This document shows positions 1 to 7,349 of a DNA stretch of 12,455 bases, piece after piece (the stretch's first letter is position 1; each line of letters starts with the position of its first letter). The notes beneath the pieces were generated by a model. The model was given only the letters and a program-made list of their open reading frames with translations. It did no database searches and had not been told where the DNA came from. The stretch spans positions 1 through 12,455 of the forward strand of contig CAIVYV010000362.1 in assembly GCA_903910215.1 (NCBI GenBank), read 5' to 3'. Origin of the DNA: an uncultured Pseudomonadota bacterium. Lineage in GTDB: Bacteria; Pseudomonadota; Gammaproteobacteria; Steroidobacterales; Steroidobacteraceae. A program made the translations under genes and the position numbers.

Positions 1-2
1 AC

Positions 3-785
3 TACAAGGTCGCAAGCGACAACGAGAACATCGATAGCATGTTGCTCTATGCCTCGGTAGCGAGCGGCTTCAAGTCGGGCGGCTACAACGGCATCGCAAT
101 CTTCGGCTTCAACGACGCGCTGACGCCATATGCGCCAGAGACGAATACCACCTACGAAGCCGGTATCAAGACGGATCTTCTCGGCAGTCGTCTGCGCGTC
201 AACGCCAACTACTTCCTGCAGAAGGCCGATGATCTGACGCTGAACGCGACCGTCATTTTGCCGAACGGAACGGCCACCTTCCCGGTGCAGAACGCGGGTA
301 AGGCAACCGTACGCGGACTCGAAGTCGAAGTTACCGCGATTCCGGCCGATGGGCTGACCGTTTTCCTGAGTGGCACCTTCGCCATGGATGGCAAGTACGA
401 TGAGGTTGCTCCAAGCAGTGCGCCGGCAAACTCGCTGAAAAACTTCGGCGTCAATCCGACGGTGCCGCAAACGCCTTCGAGCTCGTTCACCATCGGCTTT
501 GATTATGGTCTCGATACAGAACTCGGACGTTTGAGCTTTGGTGCCGATTGGTTCCAGACGGACGACTACATCACGGGTGCAACCAACGACTTTCTCGTCA
601 AGGGCTATGGCCAAGGCAATGCATTCGTGAACCTCGCTTTCAGCGAAGCGTGGTCCGTGCGAGCCTCTGCCAAGAACTTCACTGACGAGTACGTGATCCA
701 GACCGGCTCACGTGGCTTCCTCGGCGGATTCATTCCGATCCGCCCGCGTGAATACTTCCTGTCGGTGAATTACAAAGTCGATTGA
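3..785 (+). CDS. TonB-dependent receptor, C-terminal part (5' end outside window)
   Basis: This is the C-terminal 260 residues of an outer-membrane TonB-dependent receptor; the frame is open to the left edge, so the start, signal peptide, TonB box and plug domain are missing. The visible part is beta-barrel. It has alternating aromatic/polar strands, the typical barrel motif ASGFKSGGYNG near visible residues 18-28, and a PETNTTYEAGIKTDLL strand pair. It then has RGLEVEV and a final strand REYFLSVNYKVD. These are hallmarks of siderophore/vitamin-type receptors, many of which in proteobacteria take up plant-, steroid- or carbohydrate-derived compounds; the ligand cannot be read from this part. 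The aldehyde dehydrogenase downstream on the same strand may belong to the same catabolic locus, which is inference only. A strong stem-loop begins 11 bases after the stop. Confidence 0.9.
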   Translation, partial: YKVASDNENIDSMLLYASVASGFKSGGYNGIAIFGFNDALTPYAPETNTTYEAGIKTDLLGSRLRVNANYFLQKADDLTLNATVILPNGTATFPVQNAGKATVRGLEVEVTAIPADGLTVFLSGTFAMDGKYDEVAPSSAPANSLKNFGVNPTVPQTPSSSFTIGFDYGLDTELGRLSFGADWFQTDDYITGATNDFLVKGYGQGNAFVNLAFSEAWSVRASAKNFTDEYVIQTGSRGFLGGFIPIRPREYFLSVNYKVD

Positions 786-795
786 TTCTCTCAAG

Positions 796-830
796 GCAGG
801 CGTGCGGCCACGCATTGGTCGCACGCCTGC
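796..830 (+). terminator. Strong stem-loop after the receptor gene, probable 3'-end structure
   Basis: Arms GCAGGCGTGCGGCC (796-809) and GGTCGCACGCCTGC (817-830) pair over 14 positions, with thirteen Watson-Crick pairs and one G-U, around a 7-base loop. The hairpin begins 11 bases after the receptor stop codon. No T-run follows the right arm, so it is not a textbook intrinsic terminator. It could terminate weakly, protect the receptor mRNA 3' end, or separate the receptor from the aldehyde dehydrogenase. The structure is read directly from the sequence; the role is inferred. Confidence 0.6.
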
Positions 831-870
831 TACCTCGGCGCCAAAGCGAGCGCCCGCACCTTACGATCGA

Positions 871-884
871 CGAGTCTTAACTCG
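871..884. repeat. Short inverted repeat upstream of the aldehyde dehydrogenase gene
   Basis: CGAGT and ACTCG arms flank a CTTA spacer, 22 bases ahead of the aldehyde dehydrogenase start and 10 bases ahead of its ribosome binding site. It sits where an operator or transcript leader would be. Five-base arms are short enough to occur by chance and no convincing -35/-10 pair frames it, so this is only a candidate site. The rest of 831-906 holds nothing else I recognise. Confidence 0.2.
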
Positions 885-894
885 GTACTTGGAT

Positions 895-900
895 CAAGGG
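895..900 (+). promoter_or_regulatory. Ribosome binding site that fixes the aldehyde dehydrogenase start
   Basis: CAAGGG lies six bases before ATG 907. It is one of the better Shine-Dalgarno matches in the window. It supports 907 over the upstream in-frame start at 802, which lies inside the receptor's 3' stem-loop and would add 35 residues unlike the family's N-terminus. Confidence 0.6.
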
Positions 901-906
901 TGTCAC

Positions 907-2418
907 ATGCAGGAACTGCTCAAGACCTATCCGCAGCTCTCTCAAGAAACACTGGCGTTTTTGGCGCGAAAACACGGCCATTTTATCAACGGCCGTGTAG
1001 AGCATGGTGGTTCGGATGAGCCTATCGACATCCATGATCCTGCAACGGGGTTGCGCATCGCCCAATGTAGTGCAGGTGGCGCCGCAGAAATCGATGCGGC
1101 AGTAAAAGCAGCACGAATAGCGTTCGAGGGGCCATGGTCGAAGTTCACGGCCGCGCAGCGCAGTGTGGTGCTATGGAAGATCGCTGATCTGATCCAAGCT
1201 AATTTTCAGCAACTGTGCGAACTCGAAATCCTGGATAACGGCCTACCGACACCACTCGCGCAGTATGTCTGCGGCATGGTGGTCCCCGAGTTTTTCCGCT
1301 ATTACGCGGGCTGGCCAACCAAAATCGAGGGGGCCACCCTGCCTGCGGCACCGCAAGGCAAACTCCCCGGTGAAGCAATTTCTTTCACTCTGCGCGAACC
1401 GATCGGTGTCGTCGGAGCCATCACACCGTGGAACTCACCGCTGCCGATGGTGATGTTGAAGCTCGCGCCCGCACTCGCTACTGGCTGCACGGTTGTCCTG
1501 AAACCCGCCGAACTCACGCCGTTAACGGCGATGCGCCTTGCTGAAATCTGTCAGGAAGCCGGTGTTCCAGACGGCGTCGTCAATATCGTCAATGGCTATG
1601 GCGCAACCGCCGGTGCTGCGCTCGCTGCACATCCGGGAGTCGATAAGATTGCCTTCACCGGTTCGACGGAAGTTGGCCGTTCAATCGTACGCGCGGCTGC
1701 GGGCAACTTGAAAAAGGTCTCACTCGAGCTCGGTGGAAAGTCACCGGTGGTGGTGTTCGCCGATGCCGATCTGGAGCAAGTGATTCCCGGTGCGGCACGA
1801 GCTTGTTTCTTCCTGCAAGGCCAGAACTGTATGGCAGGCACTCGGCTTTTTCTTCACGAGAAAATTCACGATGCCGTAGTCGAGGGCATTGCAACCATTG
1901 CAAACGCGATGAAGCTCGGTCCCGGTCTCGATCCAACGTCGGAATTCGGTCCACTGATCTCGGCCAAGCAGCGCGAACGGGTAGAGGGCTTCGTCGAGGC
2001 GGGTCGAAAAGAAGGTGCGGAAATCGTATGCGGCGGCAAATCGCCGACTCGCCCCGGCTACTTTTTCGAACCGACGGTACTCACCCAGACCACGCCGGAA
2101 ATGACGCCGGTCAAGAACGAAATATTCGGGCCCGTGCTATGCGTACATCGATTTGGTGATGAGGATCTCGATCAGGTTGCCCGCGAAGCTAACTCGACCA
2201 TTTATGGTCTATCCGGCAGTGTCTGGACACGTGATCTTGGGATCGCAATGCAGATGGTCCGCAAGATCGACTCCGGACAAGTCAGCGTAAACATGCATGC
2301 GGCGCTCGATCCCGCCATGCCCTTCGGTGGTAACAAGCAATCGGGCTGGGGTCGCGAATTCGGTAAAGAGGGCCTCGAGCCCTATCTCAAGACCAAGGGC
2401 ATCTCCATGACGTGGTGA
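907..2418 (+). CDS. NAD(P)-dependent aldehyde dehydrogenase
   Basis: A 503-residue member of the aldehyde dehydrogenase superfamily (class 1/2, betaine- or phenylacetaldehyde dehydrogenase-like), which oxidises an aldehyde to its carboxylate with NAD(P)+ in the cytoplasm. Full family length is present. The oxyanion Asn176 is in TPWNSPL and the cofactor-loop motif FTGSTEVG is present. General base Glu274 is in LELGGKSP, nucleophile Cys308 in GQNCMAG and the ribose-contact Glu405 in EIFGPV. The 34-residue Glu-Cys spacing equals that of mammalian ALDH2 (268/302). The start at 907 follows a good ribosome binding site. The gene follows a TonB-dependent receptor and converges on a patatin gene only 10 bases beyond its stop. 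The substrate is not determinable. A catabolic role, oxidising an aldehyde from an imported compound, is an inference from the neighbour. Confidence 0.93.
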   Translation: MQELLKTYPQLSQETLAFLARKHGHFINGRVEHGGSDEPIDIHDPATGLRIAQCSAGGAAEIDAAVKAARIAFEGPWSKFTAAQRSVVLWKIADLIQANFQQLCELEILDNGLPTPLAQYVCGMVVPEFFRYYAGWPTKIEGATLPAAPQGKLPGEAISFTLREPIGVVGAITPWNSPLPMVMLKLAPALATGCTVVLKPAELTPLTAMRLAEICQEAGVPDGVVNIVNGYGATAGAALAAHPGVDKIAFTGSTEVGRSIVRAAAGNLKKVSLELGGKSPVVVFADADLEQVIPGAARACFFLQGQNCMAGTRLFLHEKIHDAVVEGIATIANAMKLGPGLDPTSEFGPLISAKQRERVEGFVEAGRKEGAEIVCGGKSPTRPGYFFEPTVLTQTTPEMTPVKNEIFGPVLCVHRFGDEDLDQVAREANSTIYGLSGSVWTRDLGIAMQMVRKIDSGQVSVNMHAALDPAMPFGGNKQSGWGREFGKEGLEPYLKTKGISMTW

Positions 2419-2434
2419 GGAGAGCAAGTCACCA
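2413..2434. terminator. Possible small bidirectional hairpin between convergent genes
   Basis: TGGTGA (2413-2418) and TCACCA (2429-2434) form a perfect 6-bp inverted repeat with a 10-base loop. The arms contain the two facing stop codons: the TGA of the aldehyde dehydrogenase and, on the other strand, the TGA of the patatin gene. The position suits a shared terminator, but the stem is short and there is no T-run, so confidence is low. Confidence 0.25.
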
Positions 2435-3817
2435 GGAGCAAGCGGCGGGAGCAGTGACCCCACCTCCCTGAGAGCTCAACAATCGCTGATACTCAGGATC
2501 GCCACTGAGGAGCAGTTTGGCAGCGCATCGCAGTTCATCTACCTGAGATCGTTTCAAGCTAAACGTAGTCTCAATCTGCGTGACTGCCTTGAACCTAGGG
2601 TTATCACGCAAGCTATCGAGACTGAGATCAATGAAATACAGTGCGGTGCCGGCACTTTCCGGAGACAGTCGGCCAACCCAACGAGCCAATGTTTCTTTAA
2701 GCAACGCTTTACTCTCGACCGAATATCGATCCATCGGCACGGTACCAACCAATTTCAACATGTCGAGCACATCGGGTGGGCTACGTCTGCCAGCGATACG
2801 AGCCCACTGAGTATCAGATGCGTTCAACGTGATGAAAACCAATTTTCTAATTCCGCTGCGTTGCAGGGCATTCTGAAAGTGCAGCGCATCGTCACCGTCG
2901 GTTAGAGCGTCTAGTGTCGAGCGCACCCCGAGGTTGTCGCTCAGTGCCCCATCCATCAAATGCAGATAACCATAAGTTCTCGAATCACTACGAGCCAGCA
3001 TCGTTGCTGCCCGAAAATGCTCTCTGGAGCTATGATCTCCGGACTCGATGGCGCGGAGCGTCCAATTTGGTACTCGATAGCCGCAACGACCAGCGCTGTT
3101 TCGTATCGTGATCGGCGTTAGTACTGCCGGCACGGACGAGGATGCGGCAACGGCACGACTAATGGGATACCGGGAAAGATCGAGGCACAACAGGTCGAAG
3201 GTATCTTGCGTGAATTCGAAACGCCCTGCGATACCGATATCCGTTGCGTTGATGACGAGAAAAGGCCGATCGACTCGGCTAATCAAAGCGCTATATCGGA
3301 TGCCGTCGAACAGATTTCTGTCGAGATACTCGGCATACAAATCGCCTCTATCAAAATTACGTGATTGCAGACGAAACCAGCTACGGGGATCAAACAGAAT
3401 TTCTCTTCGCATTTCGGTGGCGAAATCGCGATACAGAAAATCCTGTGGAAATCGCTCGAATATTTTGTCGCCATGCAGCACGAAATAAGCAGCCGGAATC
3501 GCACCACCCGATACAGCCGAAATCACATCGACCTCATCGAGCATGCGACGTAGACGGCCATCGTGCTGGATACGATCGGCAGCCAACTGCTCGAAAATAC
3601 CGAAAGCCATCGCCGAAGCTCGAAGACCACCACCGGACAAGCTGACGATGACGAACAGATCATCCTTAGGCCGATCGGCCACCGATTTGGCAAGTCGGTA
3701 CCCTCGACTTTCGTCGACTTGGGTAATCGCCTCACCGAGATAAGCGCCCGGTGTCGCGCACGCCGCTAGAAACGGCAACAGAAGCGCCGATAAGCGAACT
3801 GCTAGGTTACGGAGCAA
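2429..3817 (-). CDS. Patatin-like phospholipase lipoprotein (TTG start)
   Basis: A 462-residue patatin-family serine hydrolase, expected to cleave acyl chains from phospholipids or other lipids. The N-terminus is a lipoprotein signal: Arg3/Arg8, a hydrophobic stretch, then LAAC with Cys20 as the predicted lipidated residue. No Asp follows the Cys, so outer-membrane sorting is likely. The patatin core shows the oxyanion loop SGGGLRA (61-67), the nucleophile in SAVSGG (Ser103) and the dyad Asp289 in LMDGALSDN. The usual first Gly of the GxSxG elbow is Ala101, and I recall Ser or Ala there in some bacterial lipoprotein patatins. The start is TTG at 3817, preceded by GAGGGG at 3-4 bases spacing. 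It overlaps the end of the cytochrome gene by 11 bp, suggesting translational coupling. This is the last gene of the four-gene operon. Substrate unknown. Confidence 0.85.
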   Translation of the reverse strand: MLRNLAVRLSALLLPFLAACATPGAYLGEAITQVDESRGYRLAKSVADRPKDDLFVIVSLSGGGLRASAMAFGIFEQLAADRIQHDGRLRRMLDEVDVISAVSGGAIPAAYFVLHGDKIFERFPQDFLYRDFATEMRREILFDPRSWFRLQSRNFDRGDLYAEYLDRNLFDGIRYSALISRVDRPFLVINATDIGIAGRFEFTQDTFDLLCLDLSRYPISRAVAASSSVPAVLTPITIRNSAGRCGYRVPNWTLRAIESGDHSSREHFRAATMLARSDSRTYGYLHLMDGALSDNLGVRSTLDALTDGDDALHFQNALQRSGIRKLVFITLNASDTQWARIAGRRSPPDVLDMLKLVGTVPMDRYSVESKALLKETLARWVGRLSPESAGTALYFIDLSLDSLRDNPRFKAVTQIETTFSLKRSQVDELRCAAKLLLSGDPEYQRLLSSQGGGVTAPAACSW

Positions 3818-4487
3818 TATCCCCTCGCGATCGCCGAGTACGCGATAGATAATCGGCTATTCCCTCGAGTTCGGCTCGCTGTAGCTCGCGCATAAGTGGC
3901 GCATGAGTCTTGGACAGTCTCGGACGCCGCGCTTCAACCACATCGATGAACTGGCGAAGCAAATACTCAGGATGTTGGCCCGCCAAACGAGCGATTCCAC
4001 GATCTGCATCGCCCTGACCTGTCGCACCGTGACAGGCCTGACAACGCTCGAAATACACTTTCGCACCGCCCATCAAAAACTCACCAGAGCCATGCACAGT
4101 GCGGCCCATCGGTTGCAACGAAGCAATGAGTGCGGCGACATCAGCCATATCTTGGGGGGTTTGCATCACCTTCAATTGCGACACGTGCTCCATGCGGATA
4201 TCCCACCGCTCAGCGTGACGATAATCGACGAGCTGTCTAAGCAATACCGAGTAGTGCTGAGAGCCAATCACCGGGACGGAGCCATCCGGCAGACCGGAGC
4301 CATCGACACCGTGACACGCTGCGCAGGTTGCGAAGATCTGGTCGCCACGACGCGCGTCAGGCGCTGCCGCTAACGCAGCCCGAAACTCGACTGACGCATC
4401 TGTGCCCGGAGAAGCCAGAGCCTGACTCATCATCAACAGAGACATCAGCAATAAACCAAGATGGGTCATGTTGCGTACGTTTTTCAT
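3807..4487 (-). CDS. Diheme c-type cytochrome, c4-like, exported
   Basis: A 226-residue exported cytochrome c with two class I domains and two heme-attachment motifs: CAACH (Cys55, Cys58, His59) and CQACH (Cys149, Cys152, His153). Met99 or Met108 and Met199 are plausible distal ligands. A signal peptide occupies about residues 1-25, with a hydrophobic MTHLGLLLMSLLMM core and an ALA-S cleavage site. The layout and length fit cytochrome c4/c553-type periplasmic electron carriers, which feed terminal oxidases or accept electrons from periplasmic dehydrogenases. The start chosen is ATG 4487, which overlaps the glyoxalase stop as TAATG, a typical coupling junction; a TTG two codons upstream is less likely. 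The following patatin gene overlaps its end. Its redox partner is not encoded in this window. Confidence 0.9.
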   Translation of the reverse strand: MKNVRNMTHLGLLLMSLLMMSQALASPGTDASVEFRAALAAAPDARRGDQIFATCAACHGVDGSGLPDGSVPVIGSQHYSVLLRQLVDYRHAERWDIRMEHVSQLKVMQTPQDMADVAALIASLQPMGRTVHGSGEFLMGGAKVYFERCQACHGATGQGDADRGIARLAGQHPEYLLRQFIDVVEARRPRLSKTHAPLMRELQRAELEGIADYLSRTRRSRGDIAP

Positions 4488-4906
4488 TACCAAGTTCCGC
4501 TATTCGGCATGGACGCCCACGGCTCGGCTGGCGGTAATGCAGGGCCCTGCTGTAGCAACTCGATCGAGATGCCGTCCGGAGAGCGCACGAAGGCCATGCG
4601 GCCATCGCGAGGCGGACGCAGAACGGTGACGCCATGATCGAGCAGACGCTGACAGCTGGCGTAGATGTTCTCGACACCATAAGCCAGGTGCCCGAAGTTG
4701 CGCCCGCCTTGATAAACCTCTGGGTCCCAATTGAAGGTCAGCTCGACCTGCGCAGCATGGTCACCGGGAGCAGCTAAAAATACGAGGGTATATCGGCCCT
4801 GAGGTACGTCCTTGCGCGAAACTTCTTCGAGTCCGAGCGCATCACGATAGAAGGCCAGTGAACGATCGAGATCACTGACTCGCACCATAGTGTGCAGGTA
4901 TTTCAT
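4487..4906 (-). CDS. gloA: Glyoxalase I (lactoylglutathione lyase), Ni-type
   Basis: A 139-residue member of the vicinal oxygen chelate fold. It closely resembles E. coli GloA, which isomerises the hemithioacetal of methylglyoxal and glutathione to S-lactoylglutathione in the cytoplasm. The four metal ligands are all present at nearly the E. coli positions: His5 (KYLHTMVRV), Glu55 (QVELTFNW), His73 (NFGHLAYGV) and Glu116 (GISIELLQQ). The length and short loops fit the bacterial Ni2+/Co2+ class rather than the longer Zn2+ class. The ATG follows the TGA of the acetolactate synthase gene with no base between, and the stop overlaps the cytochrome ATG. The ribosome binding site is weak, consistent with coupling to the upstream gene. 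Confidence 0.92.
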   Translation of the reverse strand: MKYLHTMVRVSDLDRSLAFYRDALGLEEVSRKDVPQGRYTLVFLAAPGDHAAQVELTFNWDPEVYQGGRNFGHLAYGVENIYASCQRLLDHGVTVLRPPRDGRMAFVRSPDGISIELLQQGPALPPAEPWASMPNSGTW

Positions 4907-6760
4907 TCAGAACATTTCCGAGGGGCCAGGCGCATCGGTCTTCACGGGTGCATGCCGCGCCACGATGTGATCGCCCGTGATCATGGCATCGTACGATTGT
5001 CCCGGACCCACCATCGGATAGACGCCCGCATCAGGATCGATGATGACTTCGAGGAATGCAGGGCCAGGGTAACGAATGAACTCTTCAACGACGCGCGGCA
5101 CATCTTCCTTGCGATCGAGACGCACCGCAAACTCGAAGCCGTCGGCCTGCGCTGCCTTGACGAAGTCTTTTTTGTGCAGCGACTTATCGCTGGCAGACAA
5201 GCGACCTTTGAAGAACAGCTTTTGCCATTGCTTCACCATACCGTCACCGAAATTGTTGAGCACAACGACCTTGACCGGAAGGTTATAGGTGGTCACGGTC
5301 TCGAGGTCACCGAAGTTCATTCGGATTGACGCGTCGCCGTCGATGTCGATGACCAGGGCTTTCGGATCAGCAAATTGTGCGCCGATAGCTGCCGGAAGGC
5401 CGAAGCCCATCGTGCCCATCGACCCGGAGGTCAGCCATAACCTTGGCCTGCAGAAATCAAAATACTGCGCAGCCCACATCTGATGCTGACCCACACCGGT
5501 GGAGATGATTGCCTGCCCGTGCGTCAAGCGATTGATTTCCTCGATGACATAGTACGGCTGAATCAAAGGGCTGTTGCGGTCGTAGTTCATCGCGTGTCGA
5601 GTGCGCAGTGCCTCGATTTCGTGATGCCACTGTGAATAATCAGCGGAGAACCCGGTTTTTCGGCCGAATGCCGTCAAGGCAAGAATGGCCTCGGGTAATT
5701 GCCCCACATGGCTCCAGTCGACCTTCTTGACCTTGTTGATCTCGGCTCGATCGATATCGATATGCGCTATTTTCTTGGCGCGTGGCGCGAACTTGTTGGG
5801 AACGCCTGCAACGCGATCGTCAAAGCGTGAACCCATGGCGAGCAATAGATCACAATCTTCCACCGCGTAGTTGGCAAACGCCGCGCCGTGCATGCCGAGC
5901 ATGCGCATAGACAAGCGATGCGTCGTGTCGAATGCACCGATACCCATCAAGGTCGTCACGACCGGGATGCCGAAAGTTTCGGCAAACTCGGTCAGCGCGC
6001 TCGACGCCTCGCCATTAATCACGCCACCACCCGCGTAGATCAGCGGACGCTTCGCATCACGCAACATCGCGAAAAACGCAGCCGCTTCATCATCTTCGAT
6101 ACCGGCATGCGTCGTGGTGAAGAGGCGCTTCCGATAACCGGGAACTGGCAAGGTGCCCTCGCCACGGAAAGTACCCGACCAATTCTGAACGTCTTTGGGC
6201 ACATCGACCACGACTGGGCCCGGTCGACCCGTGCGTGCAATCTCAAATGCCGTACGAATCGTTGCCTCGAGCTTTTCGGGATCGGTAACCAGGAACACAT
6301 GTTTGGCGACCGAGCCCATGATGGCCGAGACCGGCGCTTCTTGGAATGCATCGGTGCCGATAGCCGCCGTCGGAACCTGACCGCAGATCACGAGCATCGG
6401 GATCGAGTCAGCCATCGAATCACGCACTGGCGTGACGGTGTTGGTCGCACCCGGGCCCGAGGTCACCAGACAAACACCGACTCGTCCGCTGGCACGGGCA
6501 TAACCTGCGGCCATGAAGCCTGCACCCTGCTCATTAGCAGGCACGATCAGCGGCATCTGCTCACCACCATGATCTACCTGAGCCTGGTTGTGCAAAAAGA
6601 CGGCATCGTAGGTCGGCAGAATCGCGCCGCCCGAATAACCGAATACGGCGGTAGTGCCCTCGTCCACGAGAACCTGCACGATCATCTCAGCTCCGGTCAT
6701 CACCGTGCCCGCCTTCGGATGGCGCCTGGAAACGGTCTTGGGAGCAGTGGACTCAGACAT
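4907..6760 (-). CDS. ilvB: Acetolactate synthase (AHAS) large subunit
   Basis: The 617-residue catalytic subunit of acetohydroxyacid synthase, the first common enzyme of valine, leucine and isoleucine synthesis. It condenses pyruvate with pyruvate or 2-ketobutyrate using ThDP, Mg2+ and FAD. The N-terminal ThDP domain has the activating Glu77 in NEQGAGFMAAGYARASG. The GQVP...GTDAFQE segment and a central FAD-binding domain follow. The C-terminal ThDP domain has the metal-binding motif with Asp476 (IDGDASIRMN) and Asn503 (LNNFGDGMVKQW), 27 residues apart as expected. A 20-residue polar extension precedes MTGAEMIVQVL. ATG 6700, with AAGGCGGG upstream, is an alternative start that would remove it. 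This is the first gene of the run that continues with gloA. The partner small subunit is divergent, 85 bp away. ilvI would be an equally valid name. Confidence 0.95.
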   Translation of the reverse strand: MSESTAPKTVSRRHPKAGTVMTGAEMIVQVLVDEGTTAVFGYSGGAILPTYDAVFLHNQAQVDHGGEQMPLIVPANEQGAGFMAAGYARASGRVGVCLVTSGPGATNTVTPVRDSMADSIPMLVICGQVPTAAIGTDAFQEAPVSAIMGSVAKHVFLVTDPEKLEATIRTAFEIARTGRPGPVVVDVPKDVQNWSGTFRGEGTLPVPGYRKRLFTTTHAGIEDDEAAAFFAMLRDAKRPLIYAGGGVINGEASSALTEFAETFGIPVVTTLMGIGAFDTTHRLSMRMLGMHGAAFANYAVEDCDLLLAMGSRFDDRVAGVPNKFAPRAKKIAHIDIDRAEINKVKKVDWSHVGQLPEAILALTAFGRKTGFSADYSQWHHEIEALRTRHAMNYDRNSPLIQPYYVIEEINRLTHGQAIISTGVGQHQMWAAQYFDFCRPRLWLTSGSMGTMGFGLPAAIGAQFADPKALVIDIDGDASIRMNFGDLETVTTYNLPVKVVVLNNFGDGMVKQWQKLFFKGRLSASDKSLHKKDFVKAAQADGFEFAVRLDRKEDVPRVVEEFIRYPGPAFLEVIIDPDAGVYPMVGPGQSYDAMITGDHIVARHAPVKTDAPGPSEMF

Positions 6761-6845
6761 AGGTAAAACCCGAGAGAAAAGCCGGCAGGGGGTCTTTCAG
6801 ACTACCAGTTTGACCGCTTCGTGCAATATGCTCCACGACACGCCC
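6761..6845. promoter_or_regulatory. Divergent control region between AHAS large and small subunit genes
   Basis: These 85 non-coding bases separate the two head-to-head acetolactate synthase genes and must contain both promoters unless transcription enters from outside. I cannot resolve a convincing -35/-10 pair for either direction. TTGACC at 6810-6815 lacks a good -10 toward the small subunit. On the minus strand TTGCAC (6826-6821) is followed 16 bases on by a weak TAGTCT. No Leu/Val/Ile-rich leader peptide or attenuator hairpin is visible, and GTCT/AGAC at 6792-6802 is only a 4-bp repeat. Confidence 0.45.
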
Positions 6846-7349
6846 ATGAGACACATCATCGCCATCCATCTGCAAAACGAAGCCGGCGCCCTAACACGGG
6901 TTGCTGGCCTCTTCTCCACGCGCGGTTACAACATCGAGTCACTCTCGGTAGCCGCAACCGATGACGCAACCGTGTCACGCATCACGCTAGTGACGCGCGG
7001 ATCGGATTCGGTCGTCCAGCAAATCATTAGTCAGCTCAATAAGCTGATCGATGTGGTCAGCGTCGAAGATATGACGCAGGGCGAACACATCGAGCGAGAA
7101 CTGGTGCTGCTCAAACTCAAGGTTAGGCTCGAGCAGTCGGACGCGGTACGTGGCTACGTCGTTCGCGCCGGAGGTCGAGTGCTCGATCCAGCTAGCGATG
7201 GGTTCATCGTGGAGCTGACGGCGAGTGAGCAGGAGGTCGATCAGTTCGTCATCGATCTCGGCAAAGGCGCCGAAATCGTGGAAGTCGTACGCAGTGGCGC
7301 ACTAGGAATTAGCCGTCTTGAGCGTGCTCAGCGCTCACGTCGAGACTGA
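6846..7349 (+). CDS. ilvN: Acetolactate synthase regulatory small subunit (IlvH-type)
   Basis: The 167-residue regulatory subunit of acetohydroxyacid synthase, which raises activity of the large subunit and confers valine feedback inhibition. Residues about 3-75 are an ACT domain (NEAGALTRVAGLFSTRGYNIESL). The rest is the C-terminal alpha/beta domain ending GAEIVEVVRSGALGISR. The length matches the IlvH type (E. coli 163) rather than the shorter E. coli IlvN. Asn11, Gly14 and Asn29, linked to valine binding in E. coli IlvH, are all conserved, so valine sensitivity is predicted. The start at ATG 6846 (MRHIIAIHLQ) matches the family N-terminus. ATG 6828 is in frame but adds an unrelated MLHDTP. 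No clear ribosome binding site precedes either. The gene is divergent from ilvB and its last 15 bp overlap the convergent thioesterase gene. Confidence 0.94.
   Translation: MRHIIAIHLQNEAGALTRVAGLFSTRGYNIESLSVAATDDATVSRITLVTRGSDSVVQQIISQLNKLIDVVSVEDMTQGEHIERELVLLKLKVRLEQSDAVRGYVVRAGGRVLDPASDGFIVELTASEQEVDQFVIDLGKGAEIVEVVRSGALGISRLERAQRSRRD

Noticed and set aside
802..906. N-terminal extension of the aldehyde dehydrogenase from an in-frame start at 802
   Set aside because: The extension begins inside the receptor's 3' stem-loop and encodes an Arg/Pro-rich stretch unlike the family. ATG 907 has a good ribosome binding site.
3825..3833. GCGATCGC octamer resembling the cyanobacterial HIP1 repeat, and many GATCGA/CGATCG words in the window
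   Set aside because: I noticed only an isolated octamer, and the gene content is not cyanobacterial. The GATC-rich words fit general codon use; a genome-wide count would be needed.
4892..5329. 145-codon plus-strand frame opposite the ilvB 3' end
   Set aside because: It lies opposite the conserved ThDP domain, has no ribosome binding site and no recognisable domain.
5321..5345. Ala in place of the second Gly in the ThDP GDG motif of acetolactate synthase
   Set aside because: GDAS is, from memory, frequent in alphaproteobacterial AHAS. The metal-binding Asp476 and Asn503 are intact, so it is not a loss of function.
5888..6766. Long open frame (292 codons) on the plus strand opposite ilvB
   Set aside because: It is entirely antisense to a strongly conserved gene, its composition is unlike a folded protein (rich in His, Arg and Thr) and no family motif is visible. 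It is a codon-bias shadow.
6654..6845. Longer start for the AHAS small subunit
   Set aside because: The added residues are antisense to ilvB and not related to the family. The MRHIIAIHLQNEAGAL start aligns directly with E. coli IlvH.
6761..6845. Attenuator, leader peptide or riboswitch controlling branched-chain amino acid genes
   Set aside because: The gap is only 85 bp and contains no open frame rich in Leu, Val or Ile codons and no stable competing hairpins.
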